Shown: piece by piece, positions 20,702-29,786 of the stretch
Position numbering within the stretch: position 1 is the stretch's first letter
How the letters are laid out: each line of letters opens with the position of its first letter
Source: Pseudomonas sp. Ant30-3
GTDB lineage: Bacteria; Pseudomonadota; Gammaproteobacteria; Pseudomonadales; Pseudomonadaceae
Reading direction: 5' to 3'
NCBI RefSeq assembly: GCF_000690905.1
Contig: NZ_JMCL01000047.1
Coordinates: forward strand, 1-64,000
DNA: 64,000 nucleotides
Program-made: the position numbers and the translations under genes
The notes under the pieces: model-generated
The model's input: the letters and a program-made list of their open reading frames with translations, nothing else
Databases searched by the model: none
What the model was told of the DNA's origin: nothing

Positions 20702-22489
20702 TCAGAGCGTCTTCCACAACGAATCAAAATCTTCTTCCGCACTGACCACGCCGCCACTCGCGGCGTTTTCGTTTCTGGCGGTCTCCAGCGAGCGATAGGC
20801 GAACTGGTTGAAGCTGTTGGTGCTCGCCACCCGCCTGTCCAGTCCGGCGCGGCGCTCTTCACCGTTGGTGTTGATCACAACCTTGTTGCCTTCCTCAAAC
20901 GGCAGTCGCGGCGCCAGTAGCGTCGCGGGCAGGTCGATCGCACTGATCGCCGGCAATAACAGCCCCCGCAGATACTGACTGTGATCGTCGCGCGTGCGCA
21001 CCAGTTGCAGCCCGCAGGGTTCAGCGTAGGGCGCGACTTGCTCGATGCCCATTTGCGTGCCGCCACCACGGACCTGACGAATCCAGCGCACCACGGCAAT
21101 GCTCCAGCCTTGCCCGGCGGAATCCTCAATGCCAACCATTTCCCCGGCTTGCAACTCGGCAGGTACTGCGCCGGGCCATGCCAGGCAATAACCGCCAGGG
21201 CTATGATTGACTATCGGAAGCACGTAGGTCGGGAATTGCCGATTGCGGTCGGCCGCATCATGGCTGTCATCATTCTGCAGCTGCGAGTATTCGATTTCTT
21301 CGTAAGGCAATAAAGCATCTGCGGTGCCGAGGGGCGCAGCATCGAAGGCCTGGCTCCATTGATCCTTTTCCCGACTGTTCGGCGATGTCGCGGCGAACTG
21401 CGCAGGACGGGATACGGGGTTTTTCAGGATGTCGCTGAAGGAGCGTTGGCCACCCAAGTAGAAATGCAGCGCGCTCATGCCCACGCATACATTCAACGTG
21501 CCTTGACTGGCTGTGCGCTGAAAGCTGCGCTCGGCCGCCTGGCCCCAAGCTGCGTGCAGGTGCTGCAATGTGTCCGTACTCAAGCCTGCTGGCACCGGCA
21601 GCGGCGTGATGCTGTCGGTTTTCTGCAAGTAGGCTTCGATGGCCGCGACCAGCGGCTGCGGATCAATACCAAGCAATGTCTCCTGCTGCTCGGCGCGAAA
21701 CTTTGTTCGGTAGCGCGGCCCGATATCGAGGTCCGGGGCGACAGCGAACAGGCCGGCGGCGGGTTTGTCCGGTTGCAGCTTGAGCCACTGACTCCACGGT
21801 TCCAGCACTTCTGCCAGCCGCGCAATCTGGTTCTGGCGCAACTGATTGCAGCGCCCAGCGCCCAGCAGCAGTGCTGCCACATAAGTCTGTTCGACGCTCA
21901 GTTGATGCGTCTGGCTGGCCAGCTCATCCCGCACGCTGACATGCTGAAGGCGATGAGTGCAGGCAATCCGATAAAGCTGATGCAGGTCCAGCCACAAACC
22001 TTCCGGTACCGGGGAATACAGCTGGGAAGCGCGGATCAGCGGGCCGTTGAGGCAGTGAATCGCCCTTTGCAGCGCTTGCATCAGCAAGGCTGCACGGTCC
22101 TTGCTGAAGCGTGGGGCAATGCGCACAACGATCTGTTTATAGCCAATCGCCAGGTGACTCTGCAGCGCCTGGCACAGGTTGGCGATCTTGCGCGAACGGT
22201 CGTCGAGCACAATCGCCTGGTGCAGGAAATGCCGCTCCAGATGCTTGCAGACGTAATACACCTCGGGCCGCAGCAATTCGAGCATTTGCAAGCGGTTGTC
22301 GCTGGGCGTCAGCAATTGGTTGAGTTCGCTCAAGCCCTGGTAAAGCAGGCGAGCGGTCTCGCCGATGTTGGCTTTGGGCAGGTTGGCGATCCAGCGTTTC
22401 AGATCGCGCGGCGTGGCTTCGCAGAACGACAGACGCGTTTGCGTCGGGATCGGCGCTCGGAGCAGGAGATGGGGAATTGTGTCATTCAT
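20702..22489 (-). CDS. PilZ-domain protein of the FimW/PA4958 type
   Basis: A 595-aa cytoplasmic protein between serB and psd, the position of P. aeruginosa PA4958. The first about 400 residues are helical and not recognised as a common domain; the region after about 430 (RNRQFPTYVLPIVNHSPGGYCL) looks like a PilZ fold with the N-x-S-x-x-G c-di-GMP motif, although the partner RxxxR motif is not clean. I recall that the P. aeruginosa homologue was named FimW, a c-di-GMP effector in surface attachment; that name should be checked. Starts at 22501 (MVFGMNDT) or 22489 are both possible; 22489 is used. The neighbouring HDOD and flagellar genes suggest a role in surface behaviour. Confidence 0.72.
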   Translation of the reverse strand: MNDTIPHLLLRAPIPTQTRLSFCEATPRDLKRWIANLPKANIGETARLLYQGLSELNQLLTPSDNRLQMLELLRPEVYYVCKHLERHFLHQAIVLDDRSRKIANLCQALQSHLAIGYKQIVVRIAPRFSKDRAALLMQALQRAIHCLNGPLIRASQLYSPVPEGLWLDLHQLYRIACTHRLQHVSVRDELASQTHQLSVEQTYVAALLLGAGRCNQLRQNQIARLAEVLEPWSQWLKLQPDKPAAGLFAVAPDLDIGPRYRTKFRAEQQETLLGIDPQPLVAAIEAYLQKTDSITPLPVPAGLSTDTLQHLHAAWGQAAERSFQRTASQGTLNVCVGMSALHFYLGGQRSFSDILKNPVSRPAQFAATSPNSREKDQWSQAFDAAPLGTADALLPYEEIEYSQLQNDDSHDAADRNRQFPTYVLPIVNHSPGGYCLAWPGAVPAELQAGEMVGIEDSAGQGWSIAVVRWIRQVRGGGTQMGIEQVAPYAEPCGLQLVRTRDDHSQYLRGLLLPAISAIDLPATLLAPRLPFEEGNKVVINTNGEERRAGLDRRVASTNSFNQFAYRSLETARNENAASGGVVSAEEDFDSLWKTL

Positions 22490-22516
22490 GCCGAAAACCA
22501 TAGCAGAATCGGAACG

Positions 22517-22592
22517 GTAGGAGCTGTCGCAGGCTGCGATCTTTCGCATTTAAAGCGAAGATCAAACGATCACAGCCTGCAGCACCCCCTAC
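22517..22592. repeat. REP-type inverted repeat (GTAGGAGCTG-CAGGCTG family)
   Basis: GTAGGAGCTGTCGCAGGCTGCGATCTT on one arm pairs imperfectly with AAGATCAAACGATCACAGCCTGCAGCACCCCCTAC. It lies upstream of the PilZ gene and downstream of psd. The same family is at 32604 and 48826. Confidence 0.8.
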
Positions 22593-22615
22593 ATGGGACC
22601 GCATCGGCGGTGAAA

Positions 22616-23476
22616 TCAAGCGTGCGGCAGGCCCAGACCCTGACCCATCTGGACCGGCGAACCGGCTGCCAGCTCTTGTGCCCATTTCACCTGATCCGGG
22701 CCGAACAGTACGACCGCCGTCGAACCGAGTTTGAAGCGACCCAACTCTGCACCTTTTTCCAGGTGGATCGGCGCACGAGCGGCTTCGTCATAGCGGAAGG
22801 TTTTCAATTCGCGTTTTGGTGGTGTAACCAGACCCGCCCACACGGTCTCGATCGACGCCACAATCATTGCGCCGACCAGCACAACGGCCATCGGTCCACG
22901 CTCGGTGTCGAAAATGCACGCGACACGCTCGTTGCGGGCGAACAGTTCCGGCACGTTTTCGGCGGTGGTCTGGTTGACCGAGAAGATCCGGCCCGGAATG
23001 TAGACCATTTCGCGCAGGGTGCCGGCGAGCGGCATGTGCACGCGGTGGTAGTCCTTCGGCGACAGGTAGATGGTCGCAAAGTCGCCGCCCATGAACGGCG
23101 CCGCGTTGGCCGCATCGCCACCGAGCAGTTCCAGCACGCTGAAGCTGTGGCCCTTGGCCTGGAACACGCGACCGTGCTCGATCGGGCCGAGCTGGCTGAC
23201 CGCGCCATCGGCCGGGCTGAGAATCGCGCCTGGCGTTGGGTCCAGCGGACGCGCGCCGTCTTTCAGGGCGCGGGTGAAAAATGCGTTGAAATGCTCGTAG
23301 GCGGTCAGGTCTTCGACCAGCGCCTGCGACATGTCCACCTGATAACGCTTGGCGAACCACGCGGTGAAGGCATTCTTGAACCAGCGCACGCGGCATTCGG
23401 CAATGCAGCCGGCCAATCGCGAAAGCAGGTGATGGGGCAGCAGGTATTGGCTGAGGATAAACAAACGCTTCTTCAT
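22616..23476 (-). CDS. psd: Phosphatidylserine decarboxylase
   Basis: Psd converts phosphatidylserine to phosphatidylethanolamine at the inner membrane. The 286-aa proenzyme cleaves itself at the LGST motif (residues 250-253) to give a pyruvoyl-bearing alpha chain; the motif is intact. [26 protein letters not shown] and the [13 protein letters not shown] segment with the catalytic His are family signatures. rhdA lies 19 bases upstream on the same strand, so both may be co-transcribed. Confidence 0.97.
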   Translation of the reverse strand: MKKRLFILSQYLLPHHLLSRLAGCIAECRVRWFKNAFTAWFAKRYQVDMSQALVEDLTAYEHFNAFFTRALKDGARPLDPTPGAILSPADGAVSQLGPIEHGRVFQAKGHSFSVLELLGGDAANAAPFMGGDFATIYLSPKDYHRVHMPLAGTLREMVYIPGRIFSVNQTTAENVPELFARNERVACIFDTERGPMAVVLVGAMIVASIETVWAGLVTPPKRELKTFRYDEAARAPIHLEKGAELGRFKLGSTAVVLFGPDQVKWAQELAAGSPVQMGQGLGLPHA

Positions 23477-23495
23477 GAACTGTCCTTTAAAAACC

Positions 23496-24311
23496 TTAAA
23501 TCTCTACAGGGGTGTCGGGATGGTTGCCCCATTCGCCCCACGAGCCGGCGTAGCCTTTGACCCGCGGATACCCGAGGGATTTGGCCACCAGATAAGTGAA
23601 GCCAGAGCGATGATGGGTCTGGCAGTGGGTAATGATTTCTTTGTCTTTGCTGATCCCGAGTTGGTCGAGGATCTGCGGCATGTCGGTGCGAATGCGCAGT
23701 TGGCGCGCCTGATCCATGCCGGCGGTCCACTCGAAATTGACCGCGCCGGGAATGTGCCCTGCCTTGGCGGCGAGGACTTTTTCACCGGAATATTCCAGCG
23801 GCCCGCGAGCATCCCACACGGCCAGGTCGGCAGCGCCAAGACGGCTTTGCAGGTATTCGCGAGTGGCGGTGGGTTCGTCGTGCAGGGTCAGGCTCACTGG
23901 GCCACCGGCCGGGGCAGGCACTTCGGTCGACAGTGGCAAGCCTTCCGCCAGCCACGAGAGCAGGCCGCCATCCACATAATGGTAATTTTTGTGGCCGATG
24001 ACATCCAGCAGCCAGATGAACCGGCCCGCCCAACCGCCGCCTTCGTCGTCATAGACCACGTAGACCGCGTCCTTATGGTGGCCCAGCTCACCGAACAGCG
24101 CTTCGAGAGCGGCCGGCGGAGGCATCAGGCCGGGCGCCGGCAACTGGCCGAGCTGCGTGCGTTTGGGATCAACAAAACGCGCGCCGGGAATATGTCCTTC
24201 GGCATAGCGGGCGCTGCTGGTCAGGTCGACCAGAATCAGCTCGCGGGCGTCGAGGCGGGCGAGCAGGTCGCTCGGCTCGATCACCAGGGCCAAGCCAGAG
24301 AAGTCAGACAT
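23496..24311 (-). CDS. rhdA: Thiosulfate sulfurtransferase (rhodanese RhdA)
   Basis: A 271-aa two-domain rhodanese that transfers sulfane sulfur, for example from thiosulfate to cyanide or thiols. The N-terminal domain is inactive; the C-terminal domain carries the active-site loop CQTHHRSG with Cys230, the same loop as in the Azotobacter/Pseudomonas RhdA group rather than the CxxG loop of mercaptopyruvate enzymes. The ATG at 24311 is chosen for GGAGA six to eight bases upstream; the GTG at 24329 would add six residues. It lies between the HDOD gene and psd. Confidence 0.93.
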   Translation of the reverse strand: MSDFSGLALVIEPSDLLARLDARELILVDLTSSARYAEGHIPGARFVDPKRTQLGQLPAPGLMPPPAALEALFGELGHHKDAVYVVYDDEGGGWAGRFIWLLDVIGHKNYHYVDGGLLSWLAEGLPLSTEVPAPAGGPVSLTLHDEPTATREYLQSRLGAADLAVWDARGPLEYSGEKVLAAKAGHIPGAVNFEWTAGMDQARQLRIRTDMPQILDQLGISKDKEIITHCQTHHRSGFTYLVAKSLGYPRVKGYAGSWGEWGNHPDTPVEI

Positions 24312-24353
24312 GTGAGGTCTCCAGAGCACAAAAGTGGGGATTGTAACGCAGGG

Positions 24354-25892
24354 TCATTGGCCCCGGTGGCTAAAGCTGTGCAAGGCCTTCTCGATGCACT
24401 GCGCGGTTTTGCCGAAGGCCTGCACGGTAATCTCGCAGAACGGCCCGCCGCCCTGATCAGCCACCACGATCATGATCACGCGGCCATTGTTGACCAGTGA
24501 GCGCATCAGCAAGTGTTCGCCGGCAAACGCCGAGCGCAGGCCGGCGGGCATCAGCGCGGAAAATTGCGCGGTGTTGTCCGGGGTCAGACGTACCTGCGCC
24601 TGTTGCGAAAGCAGACGTTGCAACACCTTGCTCTGGCTCACTACAAAATTCAGGTTAGCGGCGTCTTTTGGCAAACCGGCGATCTGGTGCACACGCAAAT
24701 TGGCGTGCGTGCGGTCGGCCATCAAAATCATCACTCGACGCATGCCGCAGGCCACCAAGGCATCGCGGGCTGAGGAGGTCAGGTGCATGGCGTTGGTGAA
24801 ACGACTCGGCTCGACCAACAGCTCGGCACATTGTTTGCGCCACTGCGCCAGGTCGACAGAGCTCGGCGCCGCAGCGGGCCGCATGCCGGGATGTACGCGA
24901 TGGGTGCCTGTCGGCCAGAGCAGGGCAACGGCCGGGTGCCAGAGATCAGCCATCGCATGTTGACGCGCGCTGTTGGCGGCTTGTTGATGCAACTGCTGAA
25001 GAACATCGTCCATCGGCACTTGCAGGTAGAGACTGGTCAGGTATTGCCAGCGCTCACTGTGGGGGCTGTCCCATGCCTGTTGCGCCGACAGGGCCAGGCC
25101 ATTGGCCAGCAATACGGTATTGGCCGGTTGATTGAGCCAGCGCCGCAGGGTCGGGTCGTCGTCGAGGCGGTTCTGCTGGCGCAGCGGATGGTCGCTGTCA
25201 CGCGCAATGCGCAGCACTTTGACCAATTCACGCTGCTCGCTGAGCAACAGCCGATAACCCTGCTGCACCCAGATCGGCAAGTGCCAGGCGTCTACCAGTG
25301 CCTGACAAATCGCCAGCAGACGCACGCCGAACAGCTGTTGCTCGACCTTGCGCGCCGATTCACCTTTATGAATGACCCGCAGTTCCCATTCTTCAAGCAG
25401 CTTGGGGTGAGTCAGCGCCATCGGCCACAGCGGCGAAAGAAACAGCAGACTGCCCCAGTGAATGTCCTGCCACAACCGCGCCAGGCGGGCGGCAAAAAAA
25501 CCATTGGCTTGCTGAGTCGCGTGCTGGCTGATCAATTGCAGTTGGCGAAGGGCGATCGGGATTTCTGATTGAGGCTGGGCCGGCAGGCGTGCGAGCAGTT
25601 CTTCAGTGCGCTTGAGGCCGAGCCTATTGATCGCCACTTCAAGATTTTCCGCCGGCTCGGTCATGCTGCCATGCGTGTGCCGATTGGCTTCACGAATCAC
25701 GCTCAACGCAAGGGCAGGGCTCTCCTGCATCAGGTCGGCGATATCGCGCAGCGAACTGCGATGGTCGCCAATGGCCTTGCAAACACGGTCGTGGCTGGCT
25801 TGCGGAACCGGCAGGCGGACGCCGTCGAGCAGCTTGATCCAGCCTTCGAGTGTGCTCGGTTTCGGCGTTGTAACGTTCGTTTCATTAGCCAT
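24354..25892 (-). CDS. HDOD domain-containing protein
   Basis: A 512-aa cytoplasmic protein with an N-terminal HDOD domain (about residues 15-215: LPVPQASHDRVCKAI, DLMQESPALALSVIREAN, INRLGLKRTEELL are the usual helices), a fold related to HD phosphohydrolases but without the metal-binding HD pair, used in signalling and often linked to c-di-GMP, twitching or flagella. The C-terminal about 250 residues are not recognised, perhaps GAF-like. The ATG at 25892 (MANETN) is used. It is divergent from motA and upstream of rhdA-psd. Confidence 0.82.
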   Translation of the reverse strand: MANETNVTTPKPSTLEGWIKLLDGVRLPVPQASHDRVCKAIGDHRSSLRDIADLMQESPALALSVIREANRHTHGSMTEPAENLEVAINRLGLKRTEELLARLPAQPQSEIPIALRQLQLISQHATQQANGFFAARLARLWQDIHWGSLLFLSPLWPMALTHPKLLEEWELRVIHKGESARKVEQQLFGVRLLAICQALVDAWHLPIWVQQGYRLLLSEQRELVKVLRIARDSDHPLRQQNRLDDDPTLRRWLNQPANTVLLANGLALSAQQAWDSPHSERWQYLTSLYLQVPMDDVLQQLHQQAANSARQHAMADLWHPAVALLWPTGTHRVHPGMRPAAAPSSVDLAQWRKQCAELLVEPSRFTNAMHLTSSARDALVACGMRRVMILMADRTHANLRVHQIAGLPKDAANLNFVVSQSKVLQRLLSQQAQVRLTPDNTAQFSALMPAGLRSAFAGEHLLMRSLVNNGRVIMIVVADQGGGPFCEITVQAFGKTAQCIEKALHSFSHRGQ

Positions 25893-25941
25893 GGTTGGAC
25901 GCAATCTTCGTCTGCTTTACCGATACCCGGAGTGGGCCAAA

Positions 25942-25969
25942 TTGGCTTTTCGCCTGAACGGGCTATAGT
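25942..25969 (+). promoter_or_regulatory. Candidate promoter of motAB
   Basis: TTGGCT (25942-25947) and TATAGT (25964-25969) are separated by 16 bases and lie about 90 bases before motA. The spacing and -10 suggest sigma-70 rather than the flagellar sigma. Confidence 0.5.
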
Positions 25970-26058
25970 CTGGCGCAGTTTTGCCGATAAGGAGAAGAAG
26001 AGATTTTTCAGCTTCCGAATATGACCTTGAACCCGACTCAGTAAGTGCTCCCCTACCT

Positions 26059-26910
26059 ATGGCTAAAATAATCGGCATCATCGTCGTATTCGCGAGTGTG
26101 CTTGGCGGATACGTGCTCTCCCACGGCAAGATTGCCGCCCTGGTCCAGCCCTTCGAAGTGCTGATCATCGGTGGTGCGGCCCTTGGTGCATTCCTGCAGG
26201 CCAACCCCAGCTACATGACCATGCACGTGCTCAAGAAATCCTTGAGCATGTTCGGCTCGCGATTCAACCACGCCTTTTACCTCGAAGTGTTGGGACTGGT
26301 TTACGAGATCCTCAACAAAAGCCGCCGCGAAGGCATGATGGCGATCGAAGGCGACATTGAAGATGCCTCGGCTAGCCCGATTTTCGCCAAGTACCCGTCA
26401 GTGCTCAAAGATGAGCGCATGACCTCTTTCGTTTGCGATTACCTGCGCATCATGTCATCCGGCAACATGGCCCCGCATGAGCTGGAAGGCCTGTTCGACA
26501 TGGAGCTCTACAGCCTCAAGGAAGACCTCGAACATCCGTCTCATGCGGTAAACGGTATTGCCGATGCCCTGCCGGGGTTCGGTATCGTTGCGGCGGTATT
26601 GGGCATCGTGGTCACCATGGCCTCCTTGGGCGAAGGCGACCAGGCCGCCATCGGCATGCACGTGGGTGCAGCGCTGGTGGGCACCTTCTTCGGTATCCTC
26701 GCGGCGTACGGTTTTTTCGGTCCGCTGGCCACTTCCCTGGCGCACGATGCCAAGGAAGAGTTGAACATCTACGAAGCCATCAAGGCCTCGCTGGTCGCGT
26801 CGGCCTCCGGCATGCCGCCGTCATTGGCGGTGGAATTCGGTCGCAAGGTTCTGTACCCGGCACACCGTCCTAGCTTCGCCGAGCTGGAACAAGCGGTGCG
26901 CGGTCGTTAA
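26059..26910 (+). CDS. motA: Flagellar motor stator protein MotA
   Basis: MotA forms the proton channel of the flagellar stator with MotB. The 283-aa protein has four membrane segments (N-terminal pair at about 4-22 and 30-50, second pair near 170-190 and 200-225) and a large cytoplasmic loop; the DALPGFGIVAAVLGIVVTM segment before TM3-TM4 holds the conserved prolines of MotA. The ATG at 26059 gives the classical start MAKIIGIIVVFASVLGGY; the longer frame from 25981 runs over the promoter region. motB follows two bases after the stop. Confidence 0.97.
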   Translation: MAKIIGIIVVFASVLGGYVLSHGKIAALVQPFEVLIIGGAALGAFLQANPSYMTMHVLKKSLSMFGSRFNHAFYLEVLGLVYEILNKSRREGMMAIEGDIEDASASPIFAKYPSVLKDERMTSFVCDYLRIMSSGNMAPHELEGLFDMELYSLKEDLEHPSHAVNGIADALPGFGIVAAVLGIVVTMASLGEGDQAAIGMHVGAALVGTFFGILAAYGFFGPLATSLAHDAKEELNIYEAIKASLVASASGMPPSLAVEFGRKVLYPAHRPSFAELEQAVRGR

Positions 26911-26912
26911 AA

Positions 26913-27953
26913 ATGGAAAATAACCAGCCGATAATCATCAAGCGCATCAAGCGCATCGCCGGTGGGCATCACGGGGGCGCCTGGAAAATCGCCTTCGCGG
27001 ATTTTGCGACGGCGATGATGGCGTTCTTCCTGGTGCTGTGGCTGCTGTCTACCGCGACGCCGGAACAGAAGATCGCCATCGCCGGTTACTTCAAAGACCC
27101 TGTCGGCTTTTCCGAAAGTGGCACGCCGTACATCATCGACCTGGGTGGCTCGCCGACGCTGGCACCCGAGAACACGCTCAATCCTGAAGTGCAATCGCAG
27201 CCTCAGCCGGACAAGGTTACCGTCGACACCGAGCAGGTCGAGGGCATGGCCGAAATGGTCGAGAAGGAACGTCTCGAGTTGCTGCTGCAAGAGTTGCAGA
27301 ACAAGGTTGACGAGAATCCTCAGCTGCAGAAATTCAAGGATCAGATCCTGTTCGAGATCACGCCGAACGGTTTGCGCATTCAGATCATGGACGCAGAGAA
27401 CCGGCCGATGTTCGACTCGGGCAGTGCGCGTTTGAAACCGTATTTTGAAGACATTCTGCTGGCCATGGCCGACACCATCAAAGCGGTGCCGAACAAGATC
27501 AGTATCAGCGGCCACACCGATGCCAAACCGTACACCGGTACCGGTGATTTCGGTAACTGGGAACTGTCGGCCAACCGTGCCAACGCTGCTCGCCGCGCAT
27601 TGCTGGCCGGCAGTTATCCGGAGTCGCAAGTGGCGCGCGTGGTGGGTTATGCGTCGTCGGCGCTGTTTGATCGGGAAAGCCCGTTCAATCCGGTCAATCG
27701 TCGTATCGACATCGTTGTGCTGACCAGAAAAGCACAGGCCGCCATCGAAGGTGCGCAAGGTGCCGACCCAACGCCGATTCCGGGGCAGGGCGCGCCTGGT
27801 GAGGCGCCGGGTACGCCAGCTACATCGGCGCCACCGGTTGACCCGAATGCCTTGCCCGAAGATCAGCAACCGGTGCCGGCGCATGAACTTCGCGAGCGGT
27901 TGAATCTGTTTGATGATATTGCGCCCAAGCCGGTTGAGCCGGCGCAGCCTTAA
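26913..27953 (+). CDS. motB: Flagellar motor protein MotB
   Basis: The 346-aa stator partner. It has one membrane segment with the proton-binding Asp30 in FADFATAMMAFF, a plug region, and a C-terminal OmpA-like peptidoglycan-binding domain (about 150-270) with the motif ISGHTDAKPY and NWELSANRANAARR. A Pro/Ala-rich tail after about residue 275 is longer than in E. coli MotB. The gene is two bases from motA. In other pseudomonads motB is convergent with rsgA; here an accessory island lies between them. Confidence 0.97.
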   Translation: MENNQPIIIKRIKRIAGGHHGGAWKIAFADFATAMMAFFLVLWLLSTATPEQKIAIAGYFKDPVGFSESGTPYIIDLGGSPTLAPENTLNPEVQSQPQPDKVTVDTEQVEGMAEMVEKERLELLLQELQNKVDENPQLQKFKDQILFEITPNGLRIQIMDAENRPMFDSGSARLKPYFEDILLAMADTIKAVPNKISISGHTDAKPYTGTGDFGNWELSANRANAARRALLAGSYPESQVARVVGYASSALFDRESPFNPVNRRIDIVVLTRKAQAAIEGAQGADPTPIPGQGAPGEAPGTPATSAPPVDPNALPEDQQPVPAHELRERLNLFDDIAPKPVEPAQP

Positions 27954-27984
27954 GGTTGGGGTTTGATTTGTGGGCCACCTGATT

Positions 27985-28283
27985 GTCGCGAGCGCTGCTC
28001 CAACTGTAGGAGCAAGCTTGCTCGCGAAGGCGGCGTGTCAGGCGAGATGTTCAGTCGGGAAACACCCGATCAACTGTAGGAGCTGGCTTGCCAGCGATGG
28101 CTCCGTGTCAGGCAACGGTTGTTTTGAGGGTGTACGTATCCGTTGTTGGGGTAGTGGCGGATATCGGTTCCGCCGGCCGTACACAAAAACCTGCAGGAAC
28201 CAGCTCCTACAGTTGATCGGGGTGATGCCGTATATGCGTGCCGCCTGACACACCGTTATCGCTGGCAAGCCAGCTCCTACAGG
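27985..28283. repeat. Cluster of REP-type palindromes between motB and the TIR gene
   Basis: This 392-base gene-free stretch holds several REP arms: CAACTGTAGGAGCAAGCTTG at 28001-28020, CAACTGTAGGAGCTGGCTTG at 28071-28090, and inverted copies CCAGCTCCTACAGTTGATCG (28200-28219) and CGCTGGCAAGCCAGCTCC (28260-28277). CACCCGATCAACTGTAGGAG and its reverse complement form the outer part of a nested inverted repeat spanning about 160 bases. I see no coding frame in it. Confidence 0.85.
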
Positions 28284-28345
28284 TTCAGTGGTCAGCCATG
28301 GGTAAGGCTGTCCTCCGACCCAGATCCATCACCCGTATAAAAACG

Positions 28346-28825
28346 TCAGAACCCCCACCGAATCCGGTTTTTGAGCTTGTCGTGAAACGCATCGGCATCA
28401 CGCTTGTAAACACTGCGAATCGACTCAAACGACTCCATTCCCGACCGGCTCGAAAGCGTCTCCTCCCGATAAGCATCAATAAAGAAATTGATATCCGCCT
28501 CACCACTCAGCGTCGGCCACTTGTCGAGGTACAGCGGCAAGTCGCTATGGCCAATCTTGAAAGAGCAAATCCTGCGGTTGCTGATCGTAGCCTCACCAAT
28601 TTCGAACGGCACCCACCACGATTGCGCTGTCTCCCTGGAAACCACCGCAAGCAAATGCGTGCACTCGGTGATGTTGCGAGTGATCACCGCCGTGATGTCA
28701 TCCGTTTCCTGCGACTCGGTATCCAGCACGTCGAGGTACGTCTTGATGTTCGCCCGCATCAGGCGATCGTTAATGGTCATCGCGTGTTCGCGATCGGTGT
28801 GGCGGTAGCTGATAAACACTGGCAT
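28346..28825 (-). CDS. TIR-domain protein, probable NAD-processing sensor of a TIR-caspase defence system
   Basis: A 159-aa protein made mostly of one TIR domain. It opens with the strand MPVFISYRHTD (BB-loop side) and KTYLDVLD, then HLLAVVSRETAQSWWVPFEIGEA, where Glu75 in the S-x-W-x-x-x-E context is the position of the NADase glutamate in catalytic TIR domains. A C-terminal tail of about 55 residues is not recognised. Its ATG shares one base with the caspase stop (TGATG), with AAGGGA a few bases upstream, so translation is coupled. In type IV Thoeris, a TIR protein makes a cyclic ADP-ribose isomer that activates a partner caspase-like protease; the pairing here fits, but function is inferred. 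Confidence 0.88.
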   Translation of the reverse strand: MPVFISYRHTDREHAMTINDRLMRANIKTYLDVLDTESQETDDITAVITRNITECTHLLAVVSRETAQSWWVPFEIGEATISNRRICSFKIGHSDLPLYLDKWPTLSGEADINFFIDAYREETLSSRSGMESFESIRSVYKRDADAFHDKLKNRIRWGF

Positions 28826-29784
28826 CAGAAGTGTCCCTTGATTGCAAGTTCGCGGTAATAGGCGCCGAGCGCGGTGAGGCGGCAGCCGGTGGATTGCATG
28901 GCGGCGAAATACATGTGCTCGGCGTCGACCGGTTCGATCAGGCTGTGGCGGTTGCACTTTTGCAGCTGACTGAAGATTTCTCCGTTGTCGGGGTCGAAAT
29001 CGGTCGCCGTCGGTTCGTAGCTCGGGTCGAGCGGGTAGACGAAGCCAGGGTCGGGAAACCAGTCCTTGAGCTTGCGCAGGGTTTCTTCGGGGATCAGCGG
29101 CGTGACTTCGCGCAATGGCACAAATTGCGACACATTGGTCTTGAACACGGGGCGCTGCTCCCACGCACCCAGCGCATTGTCGACGAACGAATAGACGCTG
29201 CCGGGCGTGACCTTGCCCAACACATTGGCGGCTCCGCCATGCAGCGCCTGCAGTAGCAAATCGGTGAATACGCCGTGGCCTCTGCCTTCCATCGCCAACT
29301 GGTCTTTTTTGCAGGCAGTGAGAATGGTCAAGCCTTCGCTGATGACACTGCTGCCACCGCGCAAACCGCGCATGGCCGCGGCGGCACCGGCCTGGCAGCA
29401 ATCGAGAATGATGATTTTGTTCTTGATGTGAGTGGCATCCTCCGCCCATTTCAAGACATCGCTTATGCGAATGCCTTCGACACCCTGACCGAAGTCCTGA
29501 GGAATCAGCAGGCCTTCATCAATGCTGGTATCAAACTGACCGTGCCCGGCGAAATACAGCAGCGCCACATCGCAATCGCCGGAGAACAGGCTTTGGATCT
29601 GCTCCTTCAAATACAGGTGAGTGAGATTTTCCTCCGCCGACGTCAGCACTTTATTGTTGAAATTCGGCCGACCGTTGGCGTGGCGTTCCAGCACCGACGC
29701 CATGGCCATCGCGTCGTTGGTGCAGCCACTCAGTGGTGACACCTGCGTGTAATGGTTGATGCCGATGAACAGTCCTTTGCGCAT
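28825..29784 (-). CDS. Caspase-like protease (peptidase C14 family), probable effector of a TIR-caspase defence system
   Basis: A 319-aa caspase-fold protein. The core begins MRKGLFIGINHY, and the catalytic dyad is visible: His81 in LYFAGHGQ and Cys130 in LDCCQAG. The remainder (about 215-319), with YPLDPSYEPT, the long stretch NGEIFSQLQKCNRHSLIEP and AEHMYFAAMQSTGCRLTALG, is a separate C-terminal domain of unknown role, a candidate ligand sensor. The ATG at 29784 is preferred since the core starts there; the frame open to 29922 has no family support. It starts two bases after a 23-codon frame and ends inside the TIR start. In the described TIR-caspase systems the protease degrades cellular proteins after phage detection. 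Confidence 0.88.
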   Translation of the reverse strand: MRKGLFIGINHYTQVSPLSGCTNDAMAMASVLERHANGRPNFNNKVLTSAEENLTHLYLKEQIQSLFSGDCDVALLYFAGHGQFDTSIDEGLLIPQDFGQGVEGIRISDVLKWAEDATHIKNKIIILDCCQAGAAAAMRGLRGGSSVISEGLTILTACKKDQLAMEGRGHGVFTDLLLQALHGGAANVLGKVTPGSVYSFVDNALGAWEQRPVFKTNVSQFVPLREVTPLIPEETLRKLKDWFPDPGFVYPLDPSYEPTATDFDPDNGEIFSQLQKCNRHSLIEPVDAEHMYFAAMQSTGCRLTALGAYYRELAIKGHF

Positions 29785-29786
29785 GG

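Noticed and set aside
28826..29449. N-terminal extension of the TIR frame to 29449
   Set aside because: The extension is a shadow of the caspase gene in another frame; the TIR domain starts at its own coupled ATG (28825).
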